From Meiothermus sp. (GTDB lineage: Bacteria; Deinococcota; Deinococci; Deinococcales; Thermaceae), in the NCBI RefSeq assembly GCF_026004055.1, contig NZ_BPIJ01000002.1:931803-995802 (forward strand): a stretch of DNA of 64,000 bases, given 5' to 3'. The translations under genes and the position numbers were made by a program. The first letter of the stretch is position 1; every line of letters starts with the position of its first letter. Shown here piece by piece: positions 16,681-23,489 of the stretch. The notes under the pieces were generated by a model. The model was not told where the DNA came from. It did no database searches and saw nothing but the letters and a program-made list of their open reading frames with translations.

Positions 16681-17949
16681 TCAGAAGTTGAACTTCAAAC
16701 CTGCCCGGGCGCCTAAGCCGAAGTTGAGACCGGGCTCGAGGCGGGGGTTGGCCTCCACAAACAGGCCCAGCGGGCCAAACAGGTTGAGATCGAGGCCCAC
16801 CGCGGCGGTGCCGTAAATGGGGTCGGTCAGAGCGGGCAGAAAGCGGGCGCCCACGCCCACGTAGGGGCTCAGGAGCCCGCTGCCAAAGTGACGCATCAGA
16901 TAGGCTTCGATGCCCAGGGCCTGGGTGCTTAGGTTGTAGTCCAGGCCGGCCCGCAGGCCAAAGCCCAGGAATGCCTCGCGCACGCCCACCACGCCGCTGA
17001 CGGCCAGGTTGTTGCTGCTGAAGATGCCGCCGGTGGGCTCGGGAATAATGCCCAGCGCAGCGCCGGCGCCAAAGTAGAGGTTGCGAGCCCTGGGGGCAGT
17101 GGGCGTAACCGGGGCTACGGGCCGTACTTCAGGCTGGGGCTGGGGTTGAGGCTGGGGCTGGGGTGCGGGGGCCGGTTGCTGGGCCTGCTGGCGCAGCTCG
17201 TTAACCTGGCCTTGCAGGGTAGTGACCTGATTGCTCAGGCCGCGTACCTGCTCTTCCAGGGCTGCTACGCGGGCTGCGTCGGGGCGGTTGCGCATCTGCT
17301 CTTCCAGGGTGGCGATGCGGCGCTCGAGGGCGACCGCATCCTGCGGCGCGGTGGGCGCCGCCGGGGCCTGGCTCAGGCGTTGAACCTGCTCTTCCAGGGC
17401 CGCGATGCGGGCCTGGAGTTCCGCCGGGGTGGGGCCGGCGGGCTGGGCCGGCTGGGCGGGTTGGGGAGCCTGGGCCAGCCGCTGAACCTGCTGCTCGAGG
17501 GCCGCCAGGCGCTGCTCGAGGGCCGCTGCCCGCTGGCTGGTCTCGATGGCCCGCTTGACCTCGGCCTCGAGCTCGGCCAGCTTGCCGGCCTGATCCTGGC
17601 TGGTGCGCTCGAGGGCAGCAAAACGCTGCTGAAGCTGCTGGAGCTCGGGCGCTACCTCCTGGGCCCCCCGCTCGACGGCCAGACGGCACTCGGGCCGGGC
17701 ATTCTCGAGGCGGTTGGTCTGGTAGAGGCGGAAGAAAATCAGGGCGGCCTGGTAGCGGGTCAGGTTCTGGTTGCCCCGGAAGGTGCCATCCGGGAAACCC
17801 TCAATCAGGCCGCACTGTACGGCAAACTCCACGGCCTGGCGGGCCCAGTGCCCGGCGGGGATGTCGCGGAACTGGGTCTGGGCTTGGGCGAATACACCAA
17901 AGAATGCGGTCAACACAAAGCTAACCACGGCTAGACGGCTTTTTAGCAT
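16681..17949 (-). CDS. SLH-domain, coiled-coil outer-membrane protein
   Basis: 422 residues. Signal peptide to about residue 23 (FAQAQT). One SLH module: FRDIPAGHWARQAVEFAVQC and GLIEGFPDGTFRGNQNLTRYQAA. A long coiled coil of Leu/Gln/Glu heptads follows (about 95-265, repeated ALEEQVQRLSQ-type units), then a Pro/Gln linker (QPQPQPQPQP) and a C-terminal domain of about 130 residues with alternating beta strands ending in GLKFNF, an aromatic-terminated beta-barrel signature. The design suggests a protein that links peptidoglycan or its secondary polymer to the outer membrane. GAGGAGGT precedes the ATG. Confidence 0.85.
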   Translation of the reverse strand: MLKSRLAVVSFVLTAFFGVFAQAQTQFRDIPAGHWARQAVEFAVQCGLIEGFPDGTFRGNQNLTRYQAALIFFRLYQTNRLENARPECRLAVERGAQEVAPELQQLQQRFAALERTSQDQAGKLAELEAEVKRAIETSQRAAALEQRLAALEQQVQRLAQAPQPAQPAQPAGPTPAELQARIAALEEQVQRLSQAPAAPTAPQDAVALERRIATLEEQMRNRPDAARVAALEEQVRGLSNQVTTLQGQVNELRQQAQQPAPAPQPQPQPQPQPEVRPVAPVTPTAPRARNLYFGAGAALGIIPEPTGGIFSSNNLAVSGVVGVREAFLGFGLRAGLDYNLSTQALGIEAYLMRHFGSGLLSPYVGVGARFLPALTDPIYGTAAVGLDLNLFGPLGLFVEANPRLEPGLNFGLGARAGLKFNF

Positions 17950-18086
17950 ACAGACCTCCTCTTTGAAGCTTTTTTGAGGCCAAGCGTTCTTGGCTCCGTC
18001 TCCTACGCTAAACAGCCAAGGTGAGGGCTCTGCTAAGCCTGCCCATAAGCGAAATTGGGGACTTTATCACCCATTTCATGTTTGGG

Positions 18087-18092
18087 TACAAT
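18087..18092 (+). promoter_or_regulatory. Leaderless -10 box TACAAT
   Basis: It ends six bases before the ATG at 18099 and no ribosome site is present, so the message should start at or next to the start codon. Confidence 0.6.
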
Positions 18093-18098
18093 CGCTTC

Positions 18099-18554
18099 AT
18101 GCAGGTCAAAAATCTGATGGGGCTGCGCCCCTATACGGTGCACAAGAACGAAACCCTGTATGTGGCTGCCGAGCGCATGCTCGAGCACCGCCTGGGGGGT
18201 TTGCCGGTGGTGGGGGATGGGGGCGAGGTGGTGGGCTTGCTCGAGATCGACCAGATGCTCCCCGAGCCGCAAAAAGTGCCCTTTTCCGATGTAGAGGCCC
18301 TGCGCTTCCTGGACGAGTGGGTAGACCCCGGCTCATTTGATCGTTTGGTGGAGCGCTACAAGAACACCCCTGTTCACCGTTTGATGCGCACCGAGGTAGC
18401 CATGGTCGGCCCCGACGACCCCATCGAAAAAGCCCTGGGGCTGATGCTGCAAGACCGACAGTACCGGCGGGTGCTGGTGGTGGACGAGCATCGGCAACTG
18501 CTGGGCACCCTGACCCGCTCCGACTTCCTGCGTTTGTTCGTGCGGGGGCGTTGA
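18099..18554 (+). CDS. Tandem CBS-domain protein
   Basis: 151 residues from the ATG at 18099 (the open frame extends 26 codons upstream, but that part overlaps the -10 box). Two CBS motifs: MGLRPYTVHKNETLYVAAERML with LGGLPVVGDGGEVVGLLE, and MRTEVAMVGPDDPIEKALGLML with YRRVLVVDEHRQLLGTLTRSD. Such pairs bind adenine nucleotides. Its stop overlaps the start of the antiporter gene by one base (TGATG), so the two products are co-translated, and nucleotide-dependent control of the antiporter is plausible. Confidence 0.85.
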   Translation: MQVKNLMGLRPYTVHKNETLYVAAERMLEHRLGGLPVVGDGGEVVGLLEIDQMLPEPQKVPFSDVEALRFLDEWVDPGSFDRLVERYKNTPVHRLMRTEVAMVGPDDPIEKALGLMLQDRQYRRVLVVDEHRQLLGTLTRSDFLRLFVRGR

Positions 18555-19720
18555 TGCACGGCATCGGGCATCTGGTGGAGGTGTTTTTTCTCCTGCTGGC
18601 CGCGCAGCTGGTGGGCTGGCTCTTTGCCCGCTTTAAGCAGCCGGTGGTGATTGGCGAGGTGCTGGCGGGTTTGCTGGTGGGGCCGGCGCTGCTGGGCCTG
18701 GTACACGACGGAGAAATTCTGGAGTTTCTGGCCGAACTGGGAGCCATTTTCCTGCTCTTTATGGTGGGCCTCGAGACCCGCCTGCGCGACATTCTGGCCG
18801 TGGGCAAGGAGGCCTTTTTGGTGGCGCTGCTGGGGGTGTTGTTTCCCTTTGTGGGAGGGTATTTCTTTGGCCAGAGCATCGGCTTTGGCCAGCTCCCGGC
18901 GCTGTTTTTGGGTACGGCGCTGGTGGCGACCAGCGTGGGCATTACCGCCCGGGTGCTGCTGGAACTGGGCGTACTCTCGCGCAGCTATAGCCGCATTATT
19001 TTGGGTGCGGCGGTGATCGACGACGTGCTGGGCCTGATTGTGCTGGCGGTGGTGAACGGGGTGGCCCAGAGCGGCACCTTCGAGCTGGGGGTGGCGCTGC
19101 GCATCACCCTGCTCTCGGTGCTGTTTGTGGGGGGTGCCATGCTCCTGGTGCCCTGGCTGCGGCGGGCCTCGCTGCCCCGCTTCACCCTGGGCAACCCCTT
19201 CGGCTTTGCCCTGCTGGTGGGGGTGGGGCTGGCGGCGCTGGCGGCCACCATTGGCCTGGCCCCCATCGTGGGGGCCTTCCTGGCCGGGATGCTCCTGGCC
19301 GAGGTGCGCGAAGAGCTGGCCATCGAGGAACACGTCCGGGCGGTGGGGCAGTTTTTGACCCCCATCTTTTTTGCCATGGTAGGGGTGCGCCTGGAGCTGG
19401 CCGCGCTGCTGAGTGCAAAGGTCTGGCTGGTGGGCAGCGGGGTCTTGCTGATTGCCCTGCTGGGCAAGCTTTTGGGCGGATTTCTGGGGGCCCTGAGCCA
19501 GGGGCTGCACCGGGCGGTGGTGGTGGGCATCGGGATGGCTCCGAGGGGTGAAGTGGGTTTGATTGTGGCGGCGCTGGGCCTGGCTGCCGGGGCAGTGAAC
19601 GAAGAGGAGTATGCCCTGGTGCTCTTTATGGTGGTGGGTACTACCCTGCTGGCCCCGCTCTTTTTGCGCCCTGCCATTGCCTGGGCCGAACGCCGGCAGG
19701 TTTCGGAAGATGCTTCATGA
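18554..19720 (+). CDS. NapA-type Na+/H+ antiporter (CPA2)
   Basis: 388 residues with 12-13 predicted helices. The ion-binding motif VIDDVLGLIVLAVV near residue 155 contains the twin Asp of electrogenic CPA2 exchangers, and LAPIVGAFLAGMLLAEV and MAPRGEVGLIVAALGL match the second inverted repeat. The length and sequence style are very close to NapA of Thermus thermophilus. It exchanges sodium or lithium for protons in the inner membrane. Its start overlaps the CBS gene stop. Confidence 0.88.
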   Translation: MHGIGHLVEVFFLLLAAQLVGWLFARFKQPVVIGEVLAGLLVGPALLGLVHDGEILEFLAELGAIFLLFMVGLETRLRDILAVGKEAFLVALLGVLFPFVGGYFFGQSIGFGQLPALFLGTALVATSVGITARVLLELGVLSRSYSRIILGAAVIDDVLGLIVLAVVNGVAQSGTFELGVALRITLLSVLFVGGAMLLVPWLRRASLPRFTLGNPFGFALLVGVGLAALAATIGLAPIVGAFLAGMLLAEVREELAIEEHVRAVGQFLTPIFFAMVGVRLELAALLSAKVWLVGSGVLLIALLGKLLGGFLGALSQGLHRAVVVGIGMAPRGEVGLIVAALGLAAGAVNEEEYALVLFMVVGTTLLAPLFLRPAIAWAERRQVSEDAS

Positions 19721-19755
19721 AAGCCAGATAAACGCAAAACCACGGCGCTTGCGCG

Positions 19756-19761
19756 TATACT
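19756..19761 (+). promoter_or_regulatory. -10 box TATACT
   Basis: It lies ten bases before the ATG at 19772 with no ribosome site between; transcription would begin within a few bases of the start codon. Confidence 0.55.
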
Positions 19762-19771
19762 GACCTTTGGT

Positions 19772-20686
19772 ATGCGCCTAATTGCTGTGTGGCCCTGGCT
19801 TGTTGCGCTGGCGCTGGCCCAGAGCACCTATACCGTGCAGCGCGGCGACACCCTCTACTCGATTGCCAAACGCCACGATACCACCGTGGAAATCCTGATG
19901 CGGCTCAACAGCCTGAGCGAGGCCACCCTGAGCGTGGGGCAGGTGCTGCAACTGCCGCCCCGGGTGCTACAGCACACCGTGCAGCGCGGCGACACGCTTT
20001 TTTCCATAGCCCGGCGCTATGGCTCCACGGTGCAGGCTATCCAGCAAGAAAACAACCTCGAGGGCACCGCCCTGTCCCTTGGGCAGGTGCTTCGCATTCC
20101 CCAGGTGAGCGTGGCAGCCCCCACATCCCCCCCGGCCCCTGCACCCAACCCATCCCCCGCCAGCCCCAATCCCACCCCTCCCACCGGCTCCTCGGCCAAT
20201 CTGGTTAACCCCACCCCCCTGCCGAGCCCCACCCCACCCCACCCCGCACCCGAACCCACGCCCCCATCCCAGCCCAGCCAGCCCGCCGACACCGATTACG
20301 ACCCCACCCATCCCCTGATCCTGGTGGTACTCAAATACCTGGGGCTGCCCTACGTGTTCGGAGCCAACTCCGACCGGGCGGTGGACTGCTCGGCGTTTGT
20401 CCAGCAGGTCTATGCCGAGGTGGGCATCAAGGTGCCCCGCACCAGCCGCGAACAGTGGAACGCTTTCGGTACCGTGCAAGGGGCCATGCGCCAGGGCGAT
20501 CTGGTGTTTTTTAGCTTTGGGGGCCGCCAGATTGACCACGTGGGCATCTATCTGGGCCGGGGGGTGTTTGCCCATGCCAACAGCTACGGTAGTCGCGTGG
20601 TGATCGAAAGCCTGGATAGCCCCTACTACAAGCGGGTCTACCGCGGGGCCAAGCGGGTGGAGGCGCTGTCGGCGCAGCAGCCCTGA
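19772..20686 (+). CDS. LysM-LysM-NlpC/P60 cell-wall hydrolase
   Basis: 304 residues. Signal peptide to about residue 16 (LALAQS). Two LysM repeats follow (YTVQRGDTLYSIAKRHDTTV, about 19-62; HTVQRGDTLFSIARRYGSTV, about 68-111), then a Pro/Thr/Ser linker of about 60 residues and an NlpC/P60 domain. Catalytic Cys lies in DRAVDCSAFVQQ, His in QIDHVGIYLG, and a further His in AHANSYGS. It should bind peptidoglycan and cut peptide cross-links (gamma-D-glutamyl-diamino acid endopeptidase type) in the periplasm. Confidence 0.92.
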   Translation: MRLIAVWPWLVALALAQSTYTVQRGDTLYSIAKRHDTTVEILMRLNSLSEATLSVGQVLQLPPRVLQHTVQRGDTLFSIARRYGSTVQAIQQENNLEGTALSLGQVLRIPQVSVAAPTSPPAPAPNPSPASPNPTPPTGSSANLVNPTPLPSPTPPHPAPEPTPPSQPSQPADTDYDPTHPLILVVLKYLGLPYVFGANSDRAVDCSAFVQQVYAEVGIKVPRTSREQWNAFGTVQGAMRQGDLVFFSFGGRQIDHVGIYLGRGVFAHANSYGSRVVIESLDSPYYKRVYRGAKRVEALSAQQP

Positions 20687-20765
20687 AGCGGGGTGCCCGT
20701 GGCTAGCCAGGCGTACAGCGGAGTACAGAATCTCGTGCGCTTTTAGCGTTCTTTTGTGTGTGCAT

Positions 20766-20913
20766 TAGAGCGATCTTCACAAATATCGAGCGGGCTAAGA
20801 AACCTTTGGGTTCAGACACAACGCAGACAAGCATGCCTCACCGAGGTGAGGCACGTCTGCTTGTCCCTTCTCGTTTTCGTGGGCGGCTACGCCTGTCAAG
20901 AGCGCGATGGGCA
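20766..20913 (+). repeat. Mosaic intergenic repeat
   Basis: 20766-20790 is a partial copy of the TTAGAGCGCTCTTCACAAATAT module. 20813-20913 matches 57798-57894: ACGCAGACAAGC.TGCCTCACC, a GGTGAGGCA hairpin arm, TTCTCGTTTT.GTGGGCGGC, and AAGAGCGC. It explains most of the 333-base gap after the NlpC/P60 gene; the small ORF 20756-20944 lies inside it. Confidence 0.6.
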
Positions 20914-21019
20914 GCGCCGGAATGAATGCATTATTGTCAAATAATCTGAGTGTATCTTTTCCAAAAAGCTGAAATAGACGACTGCTGGACGGCCCCTTCT
21001 ATACTACTTTTTACACTTT

Positions 21020-21235
21020 ATGCGTTGGCTCCTGCGCCTCTATGAAAAGCCGCTCCCTTTGATGGAAGTTGAGCTCTTGATCCGTTCCGATGCGGCATAC
21101 CGCATCCTCGAGGGTGGTTACCCCAATGTGCGCATCACCAAAAGACGCCCGGACGGGAGCCTCGAGGCGTTGCTAACGGTGTACGCCCCCGGCGACGACT
21201 TTCCGATCGAGCTGCTCTCTTGGGTGCAGAGCTAG
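21020..21235 (+). CDS. Small conserved-type hypothetical protein
   Basis: 71 residues (MRWLLRLYEKPLPLMEVELL; then RILEGGYPNVRITKRRPDGS; ends LLSWVQS). No family recognised, no signal peptide or membrane helix; a mix of beta strand and charged helix is suggested. TATACT at 21000-21005 lies 14 bases before the ATG. CTCGAG-containing codons and GC at third positions resemble surrounding real genes. Lower certainty because of its size. Confidence 0.5.
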   Translation: MRWLLRLYEKPLPLMEVELLIRSDAAYRILEGGYPNVRITKRRPDGSLEALLTVYAPGDDFPIELLSWVQS

Positions 21236-21315
21236 GGGCCGTGGGTGGAGCTGGAGGGCTTGAGAAGAAGGTGGCTCGAGGAGGCGCAAGAAGTAGCGCT
21301 AAAAGGAGAATGAAC

Positions 21316-21630
21316 ATGGCAAACATACCTAAAGAAGTGTTGGTTCAAAAAGCCCTTAGCAACCTCAATCAGGAAGACCGGCTTATTTTTGAGCAGAGCT
21401 TCCAGCGAAAAGCCAAAAGCACCGGGGTGTCTTACTTGTTGTGGTTCTTTTTTGGACTACACTACGCCTATCTGGGACAGTGGGGAATGCAAATTCTCTA
21501 CTGGATAACTTTTGGCGGATTCCTGATCTGGGCATTGATCGATCTTTTTCGGATTCCGGGTTTGGTGGAAAGCGTCAACCGCGATATCGCAGTACAGACC
21601 CTACATGACCTCAAAGTGGCCCACGGCTAA
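21316..21630 (+). CDS. TM2-domain membrane protein
   Basis: 104 residues from the ATG at 21316, seven bases after GGAG. The C-terminal half has two helices joined by a short turn: SYLLWFFFGLHYAYLGQWGM, then ILYWITFGGFLIWALIDLFR, the TM2 fold. A charged N-terminal region (about 1-35) faces the cytoplasm, and a tail follows (IPGLVESVNRDIAVQ). TM2 proteins have no defined bacterial role. It directly precedes cas6 by 16 bases and could share its transcript. Confidence 0.75.
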   Translation: MANIPKEVLVQKALSNLNQEDRLIFEQSFQRKAKSTGVSYLLWFFFGLHYAYLGQWGMQILYWITFGGFLIWALIDLFRIPGLVESVNRDIAVQTLHDLKVAHG

Positions 21631-21646
21631 GGCTATTCTGGAGACC

Positions 21647-22615
21647 ATGCTCGAGTTTGACCTACCTATTGGCTACTTACGCGTGGGACTGAAAGCCATT
21701 CAGCCCATTCGTTTACCGGCTTTTGCCGGGAGCAAGCTCGAGGGGGCCTTTGGCCGAACGCTTTACCAGATTGCCTGCACCCGCCGAGACCTGCAAACCT
21801 GCGCCCCCTGCCCGCTGCGCTCGGTCTGCCCTTATGCGGCCCTGTATGCGCCTGCCCTGCCACCGCACCTCGAGGTGGACTCGCTGGAGAACCCACCCCG
21901 CCCGCTGGTGTTCGAGACCCATATGGGGCAAGAGCGCGAGATCGCCCCCGGCGAGGCGTTCGAGTTTGGGCTACGGATTGTGGGGAAGGCGGTGCAGCAC
22001 CTGCCCTACCTGGTGGCGGCCATCCAGCAGATGGGTGAAAACGGCATCGGCCTGACGCGGGGACGCTTCGAGCTGACCGAGGTGCGCAGCGTGCAGCCCT
22101 ACACCGGGGAAACCCGGCTGCTCGCCAGCGCCGACAGCCCGGTGGTGCGCCTCGAGGTCATCCCCCTGAACGCTGCCGACTTACCCTCCTTGCCCCAAGG
22201 CCCCCTGACCCTACACCTCGAGACCCTCACCCACCTCAAGAGCGGCGGCAAGATGGTGGAGACCTTGCAGTTCCCGGTGCTGGTGCGGGCCTTGCAGCGG
22301 CGGGTGAGCAACCTCGAGCAAATTTACGGTGGCGGGAAAAGCTTGGGTGCCAACTTTAGCGAGCTGCCCCTGTTGGCGCGGGGTGTAGAGCTGGTGGAGC
22401 AACAAACCCGCCATGCTGTGCAGGCCCGTAGTGGCAAAGGCAAGCATCCGGTGATCATGAACGGCCTGGTGGGCCGTGTGACCTACAGCGGAGATTTACG
22501 GCCTTTCTCGACCCTGCTCCGTTTCGGGGAGCTGGTGGGGATGGGCAAGTGGGCGCATTTTGGGGCGGGGAAGTATCGAATTGCATCGGCAACCCAGGTG
22601 GATGATGTACAATGA
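21647..22615 (+). CDS. cas6: CRISPR pre-crRNA endoribonuclease Cas6
   Basis: 322 residues from the ATG at 21647, three bases after GGAG. RAMP fold; the C-terminal region GLVGRVTYSGDLRPFSTLLR and LVGMGKWAHFGAGKY contains the Gly-rich loop of Cas6. An N-terminal four-Cys cluster (IACTRRDLQTCAPCPLRSVC) is typical of one Cas6 group (PF10040-like). It should cut within the repeat on the 3' side of the stem to leave an eight-base tag ACUGAAAG. It is separated from cas3 by a toxin-antitoxin pair. The subtype cannot be read from Cas6 alone. Confidence 0.88.
   Translation: MLEFDLPIGYLRVGLKAIQPIRLPAFAGSKLEGAFGRTLYQIACTRRDLQTCAPCPLRSVCPYAALYAPALPPHLEVDSLENPPRPLVFETHMGQEREIAPGEAFEFGLRIVGKAVQHLPYLVAAIQQMGENGIGLTRGRFELTEVRSVQPYTGETRLLASADSPVVRLEVIPLNAADLPSLPQGPLTLHLETLTHLKSGGKMVETLQFPVLVRALQRRVSNLEQIYGGGKSLGANFSELPLLARGVELVEQQTRHAVQARSGKGKHPVIMNGLVGRVTYSGDLRPFSTLLRFGELVGMGKWAHFGAGKYRIASATQVDDVQ
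22608..22613 (+). promoter_or_regulatory. TACAAT box for the antitoxin gene, inside the end of cas6
   Basis: It lies eight bases upstream of the ATG at 22622, spanning the last codons of cas6. It would let the vapBC-like pair be transcribed independently of cas6. Confidence 0.45.
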
Positions 22616-22621
22616 CGATGT

Positions 22622-22918
22622 ATGATGATTCGCAAGCAAATTTACATTGCCCCCGAGCAGGAGGCCAAACTCAAGCGTCTGGCCAAAACCACCGGGCGAA
22701 CCGAGGCGGAGATCATCCGCGAGGCCCTGGACGCCTTGCCCGAGACCAGCGACCCCGTGCTGGCTGCACTGCTCAGCCAGGGGCTGGTCGAGTTTGTTGG
22801 TTCTTCCGCGAACCCTACCCAAGCTCAAGCCGCCTACCAGCGCTATTTGAAACAGGTTGGACGGCGCACACTTGGTCTGAGCCAGGCCATATTGGAAGAG
22901 CGGCAAGCCCAGAGATAA
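22622..22918 (+). CDS. VapB-like ribbon-helix-helix antitoxin
   Basis: 98 residues. The N-terminal segment RKQIYIAPEQEAKLKRLAKT followed by GRTEAEIIREALDAL is a ribbon-helix-helix DNA-binding unit. The C-terminal part (AAYQRYLKQVGRRTLGLSQA) would bind and neutralise the toxin. It starts six bases after cas6. A second ATG is one codon later. The pair sits within the cas operon, and an antitoxin RHH protein normally autoregulates its own promoter. Confidence 0.75.
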   Translation: MMIRKQIYIAPEQEAKLKRLAKTTGRTEAEIIREALDALPETSDPVLAALLSQGLVEFVGSSANPTQAQAAYQRYLKQVGRRTLGLSQAILEERQAQR

Positions 22919-23020
22919 ACCCTGGTTTTGAGCAACCGGCCATTCTCCCACAGCTTTTTTACCCCTCATTGGAAGTGGTTTCCTGCCTCGGTCACGCCGT
23001 AAACCAGACAACCCCCCTCT

Positions 23021-23464
23021 ATGAGCGCCTACTTCGATACCTCCGCACTGGTCAAACGCTACGACCCCAACGAGGCGGGTGCATCCCAGGTCATGGCTTT
23101 TCTGGACAGTGGTTCAACCGTGTTTACCAGCACCCTTACGGCCCTCGAGGTGGTCTCGGCCTTTCGCATCAAAGAGCGCAGCGGGGTACTCACAACCCGC
23201 ACCCTGCAACTGGCCTTGACTGCGTTCGAGGCCCACGCGTTGGTAGCGTACAAACAGGTGGCTCCCCAACCCAGCACCTACCTCGAGGGCAAGCGGCTGC
23301 TGCTTTCCTACAAGCTGCGAGCCTACGATGCCCTGCACCTGGCCACCGCGCTTACCATCGTGCGGGTAGCGGGTATTCAACCAGGGCAGCTCGAGTTCTG
23401 GACAGCCGACCAGGAACAGGCTGCCGCGGCCAGGGTCGAGGGATTAGCAGTGATGCTGGTTTGA
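23021..23464 (+). CDS. VapC-like PIN-domain RNase toxin
   Basis: 147 residues. PIN acidic residues are visible: Asp 6 in YFDTSALVKRY, Glu in TALEVVSAFR near 43, Asp in YKLRAYDALHLATAL near 102, and Asp in FWTADQEQAAAA near 128. This quartet suggests an active Mg-dependent RNase. It is 102 bases from the antitoxin gene, a larger gap than the usual overlap, and that gap has no recognised feature. It ends 25 bases before cas3. Confidence 0.82.
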   Translation: MSAYFDTSALVKRYDPNEAGASQVMAFLDSGSTVFTSTLTALEVVSAFRIKERSGVLTTRTLQLALTAFEAHALVAYKQVAPQPSTYLEGKRLLLSYKLRAYDALHLATALTIVRVAGIQPGQLEFWTADQEQAAAARVEGLAVMLV

Positions 23465-23489
23465 GAAAGCTAAACCAAAGGGGGCGCAT

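Noticed and set aside
20756-20944. 62-codon ORF after the NlpC/P60 gene
   Set aside because: It lies in repeat modules shared with 57798-57894 and has no protein-like features.
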